The notes beneath the pieces were generated by a model. That model had not been told where the DNA came from and ran no database searches. It saw nothing but the letters and a program-made list of their open reading frames with translations. The position numbers and the translations under genes are program-made. From the NCBI GenBank assembly GCA_018691995.1, contig JABHJM010000035.1:1-13132 (forward strand): a DNA stretch of 13,132 nucleotides, in the 5' to 3' direction. Position 1 is the stretch's first letter, and each line of letters starts with the position of its first letter. Source of the stretch: Candidatus Iainarchaeum sp. (GTDB lineage: Archaea; Iainarchaeota; Iainarchaeia; Iainarchaeales; JAAZKV01). Shown here one piece after another: positions 7,199 through 13,132 of this stretch.

Positions 7199-7204
7199 TT
7201 AAAA
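7197..7204. promoter_or_regulatory. Shared symmetric TATA box between divergent genes
   Basis: TTTTAAAA reads the same on both strands. Its centre lies about 26 nt from the fni ATG (7174, minus) and about 26 nt from the ATG of the plus-strand gene (7226). Both genes lack a ribosome binding site, so one box could drive two divergent leaderless transcripts. Confidence 0.45.
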
Positions 7205-7225
7205 ACTTCCTAACCCTTTATTTAT

Positions 7226-7924
7226 ATGAAAAAAGAAGGACGTTACCCCGCACTTGGAGTAAAAAGGTCAAAAAAAGTATTTAATACTGGATCGGGCACA
7301 CTTATTGGTTTGAGTAGAAATTTAAAACGTGTGATAAAATTCTTTCCACATGATCTACGTGCAGGGCGAGGAAATGCTGTTTATCCAAGACAAATTGGTA
7401 GAAAACCAAGTAGACCAATAACTAATCATAAAGCGATTGAATATTACTCCCTTTTAATGCATGATGCTTATTGGAAAGAACACAGTAGAACTTATGGCCC
7501 CCAAAAAGTAACTTACTACCGAGTAAGACCAGTAAAACTAATTCGTGAAGGAAAAAATTACCATGTAACTGAAAAAATTAATGGCCCCAATCTCGATGAT
7601 TTTATTTCATATATGCGTGGTTACAAATTTAAAAAAAGGGAAGGGCAAACCCCTGAACAAAAATCCGATTTTGAGCTTAGAAGAAAAGGTTTAGCCGATC
7701 TTATAAAAACAAATAAAGCCGAAATGAAGGAATTTAAAAAACATCTTGATGAATTACATAAAGAAATAAATCGACAAATGGATTGGATTCGAAACAACCC
7801 CCATTCCGATGGAATTGATTTATATCAAAGCAATTTAAAAGAATCTGATTTTATTGTCGAAGGTTTTAGTCGATCAAAAACGGGTCAATTAAGATTAAAA
7901 CTGGTAATGGTAGATTACCAATAA
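7226..7924 (+). CDS. Unrecognised 232-residue protein, weakly kinase-like C-terminal half
   Basis: I do not recognise this protein with confidence. The N-terminal 65 residues are basic with a Gly/Ser stretch (FNTGSGTLIGLS, 19-30). Residues 112-126 (YHVTEKINGPNLDDF) resemble the hinge of protein or aminoglycoside kinases, 145-190 is a charged predicted helix, and 197-232 (IDLYQSNLKESDFIVE... then KLVMVDYQ) resembles a catalytic loop and metal-binding Asp. In one alignment D198 and N203 have the Asp-x4-Asn spacing; in another the catalytic Asp is replaced by N203. The protein stops right after VDYQ, so the usual C-lobe helices are missing. It is the only plus-strand gene here, divergent from fni, and its stop is one base from the stop of the polyprenyl synthase gene. 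Confidence 0.7.
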   Translation: MKKEGRYPALGVKRSKKVFNTGSGTLIGLSRNLKRVIKFFPHDLRAGRGNAVYPRQIGRKPSRPITNHKAIEYYSLLMHDAYWKEHSRTYGPQKVTYYRVRPVKLIREGKNYHVTEKINGPNLDDFISYMRGYKFKKREGQTPEQKSDFELRRKGLADLIKTNKAEMKEFKKHLDELHKEINRQMDWIRNNPHSDGIDLYQSNLKESDFIVEGFSRSKTGQLRLKLVMVDYQ

Positions 7925-7925
7925 A

Positions 7926-9011
7926 CTAAATTTTTCTATCAACTAAATATTCTGCAAATTTTTTCAAAACTTTTTTTGCATTATTTTCTTCTAAAACTTG
8001 ATCTACTTCAACCCATGCTTCTGTAACCATTTTTTCTGCTACACTTTTTGAATACTTAATTCCATCATATTTGTTAATAATATCAAGAGCTTCTTTGATT
8101 TCTTCTTCTTTTTCTGTATGAGAATCAAGAATTTCTGTTAATCTATTTTTGTCTTCATCAGTTGCAACTTCCATGGTCCTAATTACAATTAAAGTTCTTT
8201 TTCCTTCGTGAATGTCTCCACCAATTGAACCTTTTCCTTCTTTGAAAGTATCTTCTGTTAATTCTAAAATATCATCTTGTATTTGAAATCCAACTCCAAC
8301 AATTTGCCCAAATTTTCCAAGTGCAATATATTGTTCATCAGTTGTCCCTCCAACTATTGCTCCAAGTTGACAAGCAAATTTTGTCAAAACTCCTGTTTTT
8401 GAAAGACACATATTCAAGTATTGTTTTTCGTTTGGTGTGAATCCTCCATGATGCCATGCAATATCCCAAACTTGCCCACTACAAACTCTTAGTAATTCTT
8501 TAATAAACAAATCATTAATTTTTGCTTTCTTTTTATCATCAAACCCAAATTCATTATTCATTATTTTTACCATTGGCCAAAAATACATTATTGTGCCGGT
8601 ATTTACTGCTGTGTCAACTCCAAATTTATGATGCGTACACGGTTGCCCTCTTCGAGCTGCCGAATCATCTTCAACATCATCTTGCATCAAAGTTCCATTA
8701 TGAATTAATTCAACCATTGGCGCTAATTTTAATCCATCTTCCCATTTTCCACCAACAGCTTCACTAGTAATACAAGTTAGAATTGGGCGAAATCTTTTTC
8801 CACCCCTATCAAGAAGATCCCATATTGGGGCATTACACCCTGCTGTGTATGCGTCTAAATCTAATTCAAAAACAGTTTTATCAAGTCCTGACTCAACCCA
8901 TTCTTTTGTTGCTTTTCTTGGAATATAATTTTCAATGGCTTTTTCTACTTCAGCTTTTTTTGATTCTAAAAATTCTTTTATTCCTAAATTTACTTCTTGA
9001 TCCAATATCAT
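7926..9011 (-). CDS. Polyprenyl diphosphate synthase (geranylgeranyl-type or longer)
   Basis: This all-helical trans-prenyltransferase, 361 residues from the chosen start, adds IPP to an allylic diphosphate to build lipid side-chain precursors. GGKRFRP (70-76) is followed by the first Asp-rich motif DDVED (111-115) with RR (120-121), then QIQDDILE (244-251), whose last position is Glu rather than Asp, and GGDIHEGKRT (264-273). The residue five before the first motif is Gly106, where archaeal GGPP synthases often carry an aromatic, so a product longer than C20 is possible. The ATG at 9011 is preferred to an upstream in-frame TTG (9038); a TTTTTAATAA box lies 31-40 nt before it. It completes the isoprenoid theme but is separated from the cluster by the plus-strand gene. 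Confidence 0.93.
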   Translation of the reverse strand: MILDQEVNLGIKEFLESKKAEVEKAIENYIPRKATKEWVESGLDKTVFELDLDAYTAGCNAPIWDLLDRGGKRFRPILTCITSEAVGGKWEDGLKLAPMVELIHNGTLMQDDVEDDSAARRGQPCTHHKFGVDTAVNTGTIMYFWPMVKIMNNEFGFDDKKKAKINDLFIKELLRVCSGQVWDIAWHHGGFTPNEKQYLNMCLSKTGVLTKFACQLGAIVGGTTDEQYIALGKFGQIVGVGFQIQDDILELTEDTFKEGKGSIGGDIHEGKRTLIVIRTMEVATDEDKNRLTEILDSHTEKEEEIKEALDIINKYDGIKYSKSVAEKMVTEAWVEVDQVLEENNAKKVLKKFAEYLVDRKI

Positions 9012-9107
9012 GATAACACTAATTAAATTAAATAACAAGACTTATTAAAAAGCTTATGAATTGATCAATAAAATGGCAAAAATAAAATTAACTGTGTTAA
9101 AATATGC

Positions 9108-10106
9108 TTATCCTTTTTTCTTTTCTTTAGTGCCATTTTCCAACAATTCTTTTTTAATTTTATTTCTTTTTTTCGTACCCTCAATTTTCTCCGACAACAT
9201 CGCAGTATCCTTATTAAGAGTCCTTATCTTCTCACTATAAATCTTTATCTTAATATGATACTCAGACTCCGACATCTGCCCCTTAATAAAATAAACCTCC
9301 TGAGACAACCTTATTTCACCTTTTAACACCTCTATCTCAGCATAATTCGCCTTAATCTTTCTCTTCAAAAAAGAACGCTTCAACCTCCTACCAAACAAAA
9401 AGAAAAAAACAAAAATTGCAATTACCGACCCTAAAAGAACCTCCCAATTCTCCCGCAAAAAAGTCTCAATATTTTGCCTCGCAGCCAAATAAACAACCTC
9501 CGCCTTCGCCTCAATACTTTGAAGCTCAATCATCTTATCATACGCTTTCTCAACATATTCCCCAGCCCGCTCATAACGCTCATCAACAAACTCCACCTCA
9601 GCCAACACAATAATCTCATCCACCCCAGAAACATCAATCTCATCAGTAAGTTCAAGTGTTGCTTTTTTAACAGCATTAATTTCATCTTTTGTTAAATAAG
9701 CTAACTCAATTATTTCATTAACCAAATCAATTCTTTCAAACACAATTGAATAATCTGCAGCTAACACTCCTTTTTTTTCAACTTCAACTTCATTTTCAAA
9801 CTCCTGACGAACAATAAAAAAACCATCATTTATCCTAACTAACCCAAAACCCTCATCTTTCATCAAAGAAATTCTCGTCCGCAACAAAGAAATTGCACTT
9901 CTTGCTTCTAGTGCAGAATCAGATATTACAAAAACATTTTCAACCGGAACGTTTACATCAACACCAATCAAAACATCTACACCATTATTTATCCCAACAT
10001 TTTCATCTAAAATTTGAGAATTCACATCATTATTCAAGTCAACTGCAACAACCAAACTTATTATTAAAAGCAAACTAATCAATATTAATATTTTTTTGTA
10101 AACCAT
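9108..10106 (-). CDS. Single-pass membrane protein with exported N-terminal domain, unknown function
   Basis: This 332-residue protein has a signal peptide (about 1-22, KK then a long hydrophobic stretch), an Asn/Asp/Val-rich linker (23-60), an acidic extracytoplasmic helical region (about 61-220), one transmembrane segment (222-239) followed by RRLKRSFLKRK, and a basic cytoplasmic helical tail (to 332). The positive charge after the helix places the C-terminus inside. The tail contains a motif, VYFIKGQMSESEY (271-283), which recurs in the neighbouring protein. It appears to be a paralogue of that neighbour by architecture. Its ATG follows the neighbour's TGA stop by 7 nt, with AGTGA as ribosome binding site overlapping that stop. 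Codons in about 9220-9640 end in G more often than in the mevalonate genes. Confidence 0.75.
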   Translation of the reverse strand: MVYKKILILISLLLIISLVVAVDLNNDVNSQILDENVGINNGVDVLIGVDVNVPVENVFVISDSALEARSAISLLRTRISLMKDEGFGLVRINDGFFIVRQEFENEVEVEKKGVLAADYSIVFERIDLVNEIIELAYLTKDEINAVKKATLELTDEIDVSGVDEIIVLAEVEFVDERYERAGEYVEKAYDKMIELQSIEAKAEVVYLAARQNIETFLRENWEVLLGSVIAIFVFFFLFGRRLKRSFLKRKIKANYAEIEVLKGEIRLSQEVYFIKGQMSESEYHIKIKIYSEKIRTLNKDTAMLSEKIEGTKKRNKIKKELLENGTKEKKKG

Positions 10107-10113
10107 AAAAAAA

Positions 10114-11142
10114 TCACTTAAACAATTTATAAAACACTCTCCAAAACAATTTTTTTACCCCTTTCGTTTTTCTCTCAGTACGAATCACCCTATTAACAAC
10201 AATTGCTTCTTCAATTTCAGAAAGTCTTTTTGTAAGACTTTTAACTCTAGTTTCATAAATTCTTGCTTCAATAGTTCCCTTATCAAAGTAATCTTTTTGA
10301 GTTTCTCTTACTAATGTTAAAATTTCTGCTTTTTCCTTAGAAAGTCGTTTTGTATTTGGAGACAACTTAAACAAATTACCCTTCTTCGACTTATACTCAA
10401 TAATCCCCTCAGACACACGCGACATCCTCTCCTCAAACTGTTCAAGCGCATCATAATACTCCCCAATCGACATCTTATTACTCACAAAACAATTCTTCTG
10501 AGCCCCTTTGATTAACAATAATAAAAGATCTGCTTCAGCATCCAACGACTTAATCTTTCTTTTAATAAGAAGATAATGCACTAATAAATAAACCAAATAC
10601 AAACCAATTATCACCGCAATTATAAATCCCATCACTTGATAAAAATTATTCTGCAAAAACACAAACCAATTAAACTCACCCTTTGTTTCCACACTCAAAG
10701 TAAGCTCCGCCTCACCAAGCCGCTCAAGAGCTAATGCATATTCTCCTCTTCCAAATGCTAAATTAGCAAGACTAAGCAACCTTTTTGCATTCGGAGTTGC
10801 TATCCCCTCTATTCCAGCCGCATTTATCAAATTTGTTATTTCACTAATTTTTATCGAAGCCAAATTAGCAAGATCATAAATTTCTTTAATTTTATTATAA
10901 TTTAAAAGCACAGCATCATACTTCTTTATACTTTGAAGAACATTCGCATCTCTTATTAACCCACCAATATTTTTTGTATTATATCCTCTCGCAATCATTT
11001 CATCAAGCAAAGCTTGCATCTGATCCAAATACTGCGAAGATTGATCTTTATTCGTATCATGAATTAACAAAAATATTTCCCTTTGCTCACTAAAACTAAT
11101 TAGTTCGTTTTTATCAGTAACTAGCGCCTTGTAAATTCGCAT
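10114..11142 (-). CDS. Single-pass membrane protein, probably separated from its signal peptide by a frameshift
   Basis: This 342-residue ORF encodes a helical N-terminal region (about 1-160, including a TPR-like LANLAFGRGEYALALERLGEAE stretch at 125-146), one transmembrane helix (168-192) followed by KRKIK, and a cytoplasmic tail with two copies of the Q-x-x-x-F-x-x-x-K/G motif (around 215-231 and 282-297). Basic residues after the helix place the N-terminal region outside, yet the ORF lacks a signal peptide. The overlapping upstream ORF (11114-11383) provides one and ends after about 60 further residues, and the two frames overlap in only about 40 nt free of stops. A +1 shift there would give one complete exported protein like its downstream neighbour. 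Whether this is mutation, sequence error or programmed shift cannot be told. The ATG at 11142 is therefore uncertain. Confidence 0.65.
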   Translation of the reverse strand: MRIYKALVTDKNELISFSEQREIFLLIHDTNKDQSSQYLDQMQALLDEMIARGYNTKNIGGLIRDANVLQSIKKYDAVLLNYNKIKEIYDLANLASIKISEITNLINAAGIEGIATPNAKRLLSLANLAFGRGEYALALERLGEAELTLSVETKGEFNWFVFLQNNFYQVMGFIIAVIIGLYLVYLLVHYLLIKRKIKSLDAEADLLLLLIKGAQKNCFVSNKMSIGEYYDALEQFEERMSRVSEGIIEYKSKKGNLFKLSPNTKRLSKEKAEILTLVRETQKDYFDKGTIEARIYETRVKSLTKRLSEIEEAIVVNRVIRTERKTKGVKKLFWRVFYKLFK

Positions 11143-11383
11143 TATACATATCTAAATCTTCAATTATTTGATTTCCTTTAGATAAATTATTCCAATCAAG
11201 TTCTCCTGTTGATGTCCAAGCGTTATCACTTCGTTGGTGTATATAGTTTGATTGACTAAAAAAAGGAGAAACATTTCCACAAGCAGTTGATTTAAAATAA
11301 GTTGAAGCACAATCTCCAGCACTAACAAACCCAAACAAAAGTAAGACTATTGTTAACACTAATATCAATTGTTTTATTCGCAC
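11114..11383 (-). CDS. Signal-peptide-bearing N-terminal fragment of the adjacent membrane protein
   Basis: This 89-residue ORF has a clear signal peptide (MRIK then LILVLTIVLLLFGFVSAG, about 1-23) and a short polar mature part with two cysteines (C25, C35). It overlaps the following ORF by 29 nt in another frame. The start codon is GTG, supported by GGGTG 5 nt upstream and a TATA box at 11421-11432; an upstream in-frame start is excluded by a TGA directly before the GTG. Alone it would be a tiny secreted protein. More likely it is the N-terminus of the protein at 10114-11142, which needs such a signal. Confidence 0.6.
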   Translation of the reverse strand: MRIKQLILVLTIVLLLFGFVSAGDCASTYFKSTACGNVSPFFSQSNYIHQRSDNAWTSTGELDWNNLSKGNQIIEDLDMYNANLQGASY

Positions 11384-11420
11384 TCAAACACCCTTTTTAA
11401 CCATAAACAATAAGTAAAAG

Positions 11421-11432
11421 ACATTTATATAC
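11421..11432 (-). promoter_or_regulatory. TATA box for the membrane-protein unit
   Basis: GTATATAAATGT on the minus strand contains a strong archaeal TATA sequence 38-49 nt upstream of the GTG start at 11383, predicting a short leader containing the GGGTG ribosome binding site. Confidence 0.5.
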
Positions 11433-11477
11433 TTTCTTCTTTTATAAAAAATAAAGTTTTAAAAAATTTAGTGATTT

Positions 11478-11518
11478 ATTTGTGAAAAAATTATTTTATC
11501 AAGTAATTCTAAAAATTC
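11478..11518 (-). repeat. 41-bp direct repeat copy 1, fragment of a gene 3' end
   Basis: This 41-bp stretch is identical to 12907-12947. On the minus strand it reads EFLELLDKIIFSQ and then leaves the match, ending three codons later at a TAA. An in-frame TAA lies only four codons upstream, so it is a non-functional gene fragment. It sits beyond the stop of the ATPase gene in a 214-nt AT-rich gap that holds nothing else recognisable apart from the TATA box near its other end. Confidence 0.9.
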
Positions 11519-11597
11519 TTTTAATAAATATTAAAGATATTATTTTTAAAAATTAAATTTATCAATAAATTAACAAACATTTTAAATAAAATCTTGG

Positions 11598-12812
11598 TTA
11601 TGGCACACATTTATTTAATTTGGTATGAGGAGCATATTGAATACTTTTTATTTTTGTTTCAAATTCTTTTGACAAAACTAGTACTTTGGTTGGAGAGTAT
11701 TTATGTATAAAACTTTGAATTGCTTTTGTTGATATTGGTTTTATTAAGTTGGTTTTTACTTCAATCGCAGTTAAGTCATTATTTTTTTCAACTACAAAGT
11801 CGACTTCTGCACCAGATTTACTTTGCCAGTACTTAGTTTCTAAATTTCTTTTTTGTAATTCTGAAAATATAAAATTTTCATATATTGCGCCAATATCCGA
11901 CCTTTCTTTTGTAAAATTGTTTATACATGCATTTCTAAATCCAAGATCAAAAAAATATATTTTTGGAGATTTTACTAATTCAACTCTTTTATTTTTAAAA
12001 AATGGCCTTATTTGTTTGCAAATAAAGGTTTTTTCTAAAACATTTAAATATTTTTTCAAATCAACAAATGAAAACCCAGTTATATTAGATAATTCATTGT
12101 AATTTATTATATTTCCCATTTGCAAAGATAAAGCCTTTATTAAATTTATTAATTTATAATCAGAAGACAAACCGAGTAATTCCTTTACTTCCTTTAATAA
12201 AAAAATGTTATATATGTCGAGCAGGGTTTTTTCTTTTTTTTCTTTGTCTTTTAAAAGAACGACTTTTGGATAACCCCCATAAGTATTAAATTCTATAAGA
12301 TGTTTGTTTAATTCTTTTGTAATAGTATTTTTGTAATTCCCTTTTTCATAAATTCGCATTAATTTTTCGTCTTTTGCACGCAAGTATTCTTTAAAAGAAA
12401 AAGGATATAAGTTAAACAAATGAATTCTTCCAACAAGATATTTTATGCTTTGAATAGATATTTCTGAAGCAGACGATCCTGAAATAAAAAGTTTTATTTT
12501 TTGAGAATCATAAATATACTTTAATTTTTTTCCACTATCCTTTGAATATTGTATTTCATCAATAAACAAAAAATCAAATCCAATAATATATTTTTCAATA
12601 AATGATTCTACATCTTCTTCAAAAAGCATTAAAACTTGCATATTATCAAAACTAACCTTGCTAGTTTTTTTTCCATTATTTTCTAATCTTTCAAAAATTT
12701 TATTTACAAGCGTTGTTTTACCACATTGTCGTGATCCAACAACCGCAATAATCTCAGTATCTGTAATATACTTATTTATTTCACTTTCAAGTTCTCTTTG
12801 TATGAACACCAT
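11598..12812 (-). CDS. AAA-type ATPase with C-terminal DUF4143 nuclease-like domain
   Basis: This 404-residue P-loop ATPase belongs to the family of stand-alone archaeal/bacterial ATPases with a DUF4143 domain. The Walker A motif is GSRQCGKTT (26-34), Walker B is FLFIDEIQ (81-88), and SGSS (111-114) fits the sensor position. A winged-helix-like region (about 220-270) precedes the DUF4143 part, which ends in a PD-(D/E)xK-like arrangement: E313, then GAEVDFV (334-340) and AIEVKT (349-354) with D338, E351 and K353. The cellular role of these proteins is unsettled; they are common in accessory regions and often move between lineages. The gene is flanked by an exact 41-bp direct repeat. The ATG at 12812 has GGGGTGAT 8 nt upstream and an AT-rich ATTTAAATATA further up (12836-12846). 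Codons are more AT-rich than in the mevalonate genes. Confidence 0.88.
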   Translation of the reverse strand: MVFIQRELESEINKYITDTEIIAVVGSRQCGKTTLVNKIFERLENNGKKTSKVSFDNMQVLMLFEEDVESFIEKYIIGFDFLFIDEIQYSKDSGKKLKYIYDSQKIKLFISGSSASEISIQSIKYLVGRIHLFNLYPFSFKEYLRAKDEKLMRIYEKGNYKNTITKELNKHLIEFNTYGGYPKVVLLKDKEKKEKTLLDIYNIFLLKEVKELLGLSSDYKLINLIKALSLQMGNIINYNELSNITGFSFVDLKKYLNVLEKTFICKQIRPFFKNKRVELVKSPKIYFFDLGFRNACINNFTKERSDIGAIYENFIFSELQKRNLETKYWQSKSGAEVDFVVEKNNDLTAIEVKTNLIKPISTKAIQSFIHKYSPTKVLVLSKEFETKIKSIQYAPHTKLNKCVP

Positions 12813-12896
12813 AACACAATATCACCCCAACCATTATTTAAATATATGTAATTTTAGCAGGGTTAAAATAACGCGTTTTTAGGATCATCAATGAAT

Positions 12897-13132
12897 TTAA
12901 CCACTAATTTGTGAAAAAATTATTTTATCAAGTAATTCTAAAAATTCGTCAAGTTTTTCGCTTGGAACTTTGCACCCTGCTGCGATCGAATTATGAACAA
13001 TTAAGCCATCTGCCATAAAATTTTCTGTTTTTGGAACAGATAAATCAATTAAAGTTTGTTTTTTATAATTTTTAGTTTTAATTTGTTTAACTTCATAAAA
13101 TTTGAAATTACTATCAAAACATAATTTATTAA
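12897..13132 (-). CDS. 3' end of an intein-containing gene, probably a DHH/DHHA1 phosphoesterase (partial)
   Basis: An open frame enters from the right edge and ends at TAA (12897-12899), giving the last 77 residues. Residues 1-47 are the C-terminal end of an intein: LIDLSVPKTENF followed by MADGLIVHN, with the penultimate His46, terminal Asn47 and a +1 Ser48 needed for splicing. The remaining 30 extein residues begin SIAAGCKVPSEKLDEF. DHHA1 domains carry GGGHxxAAG followed by a helix beginning with EF, so SIAAG fits directly after GGGH. The host is thus probably a DHH-family phosphoesterase (RecJ-like or oligonucleotide phosphatase) with the intein inserted in that substrate-binding motif. 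The intein call is strong; the host call is inference, because the N-extein is outside the window. Confidence 0.8.
   Translation of the reverse strand, partial: NKLCFDSNFKFYEVKQIKTKNYKKQTLIDLSVPKTENFMADGLIVHNSIAAGCKVPSEKLDEFLELLDKIIFSQISG
12907..12947 (-). repeat. 41-bp direct repeat copy 2, within the extein 3' coding end
   Basis: This stretch is identical to 11478-11518, in direct orientation, with the copies 1429 bp apart. Here it encodes the last helix of the extein (EFLELLDKIIFSQ) and ends two codons before the stop. With copy 1 it brackets the ATPase gene. Confidence 0.9.
12990..13132 (-). other. Intein C-terminal splicing region (partial)
   Basis: The C-terminal splicing block is visible: LIDLSVP, then NFMADGLIVHN ending in His-Asn. 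The splice junction falls between 12990 (last base of the Asn codon) and 12989 (first base of the Ser codon). The N-terminal block and any homing endonuclease domain lie to the right of the window. Confidence 0.8.

Noticed and set aside
9012..9038. TTG at 9038 as start of the polyprenyl synthase
   Set aside because: It is a rare start codon with no ribosome binding site; the ATG at 9011 gives a normal-length family protein with a plausible upstream TATA-like box.
11749..12102. 117-codon plus-strand ORF opposite the ATPase
   Set aside because: It is antisense to the conserved DUF4143 region; long open frames are expected here by chance because of the AT-rich coding strand.
12851..12896. Terminator hairpin after the intein-containing gene
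   Set aside because: The AAAATAACGCGTTTTT stretch gives only a short imperfect pairing, with no convincing stem.
11478..12947. Insertion sequence or CRISPR as the explanation for the 41-bp repeats
   Set aside because: There are only two copies, in direct rather than inverted orientation, 1.4 kb apart, with no transposase, spacers or cas genes. The repeat itself is coding sequence.

Overview
The window is low-GC archaeal DNA carrying a compact mevalonate/isoprenoid gene cluster, followed by an accessory region of membrane proteins, a stand-alone ATPase and the 3' end of an intein-containing gene. The archaeal assignment rests on the HMG-CoA synthase-thiolase-DUF35 gene set, the type 2 (FMN-dependent) IPP isomerase, TATA boxes about 26 nt upstream of start codons that lack a ribosome binding site, and internal ribosome binding sites of the GGTGA type. 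AT-rich, tightly packed genes and short versions of family proteins suggest a DPANN-type archaeon (Woesearchaeota/Pacearchaeota-like). That last step is inference; no rRNA or ribosomal protein gene is present to test it.

Region 1 (about 1-7174, all on the minus strand, read right to left): type 2 IPP isomerase (fni), a GltA/NfnB-like FAD/NAD(P)H/Fe-S oxidoreductase, class II HMG-CoA reductase, HMG-CoA synthase, a two-helix membrane protein, acetyl-CoA C-acetyltransferase (thiolase), a DUF35 zinc-ribbon/OB protein, then a small basic protein of unknown function and a hairpin plus T-rich tract near the left edge. HMG-CoA synthase, membrane protein, thiolase and DUF35 protein lie within 0-4 nt of each other, with GGTGA-type ribosome binding sites. 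Thiolase, HMG-CoA synthase and DUF35 protein are known in archaea to form one complex that passes acetoacetyl-CoA between active sites. HMG-CoA reductase then makes mevalonate. No mevalonate or phosphomevalonate kinase, decarboxylase or isopentenyl phosphate kinase is present here. IPP isomerase makes DMAPP, and the polyprenyl diphosphate synthase at 7926-9011 condenses the C5 units for membrane lipid.

Region 2 (7226-9011): an unrecognised 232-residue protein on the plus strand, divergent from fni and apparently sharing one symmetric TATA box with it, meets the polyprenyl synthase tail to tail with one base between the stop codons.

Region 3 (9108-11383, minus strand): a membrane-protein unit. 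Two proteins share one architecture (exported N-terminal region, one transmembrane helix, cytoplasmic basic helical region with a recurring Q-x-x-YF-x-KG type motif). The second appears split by a frameshift, because its signal peptide lies in a separate overlapping ORF.

Region 4 (11478-13132, minus strand): an AAA/DUF4143 ATPase flanked by an exact 41-bp direct repeat. One repeat copy is the 3' end of the next gene, which runs off the window. That gene ends with the C-terminal part of an intein (...GLIVHN|S) followed by 30 extein residues resembling the end of a DHHA1 domain (GGGHxxAAG motif), so the intein probably interrupts the conserved motif of a DHH-family phosphoesterase. This is the most unusual part of the window.
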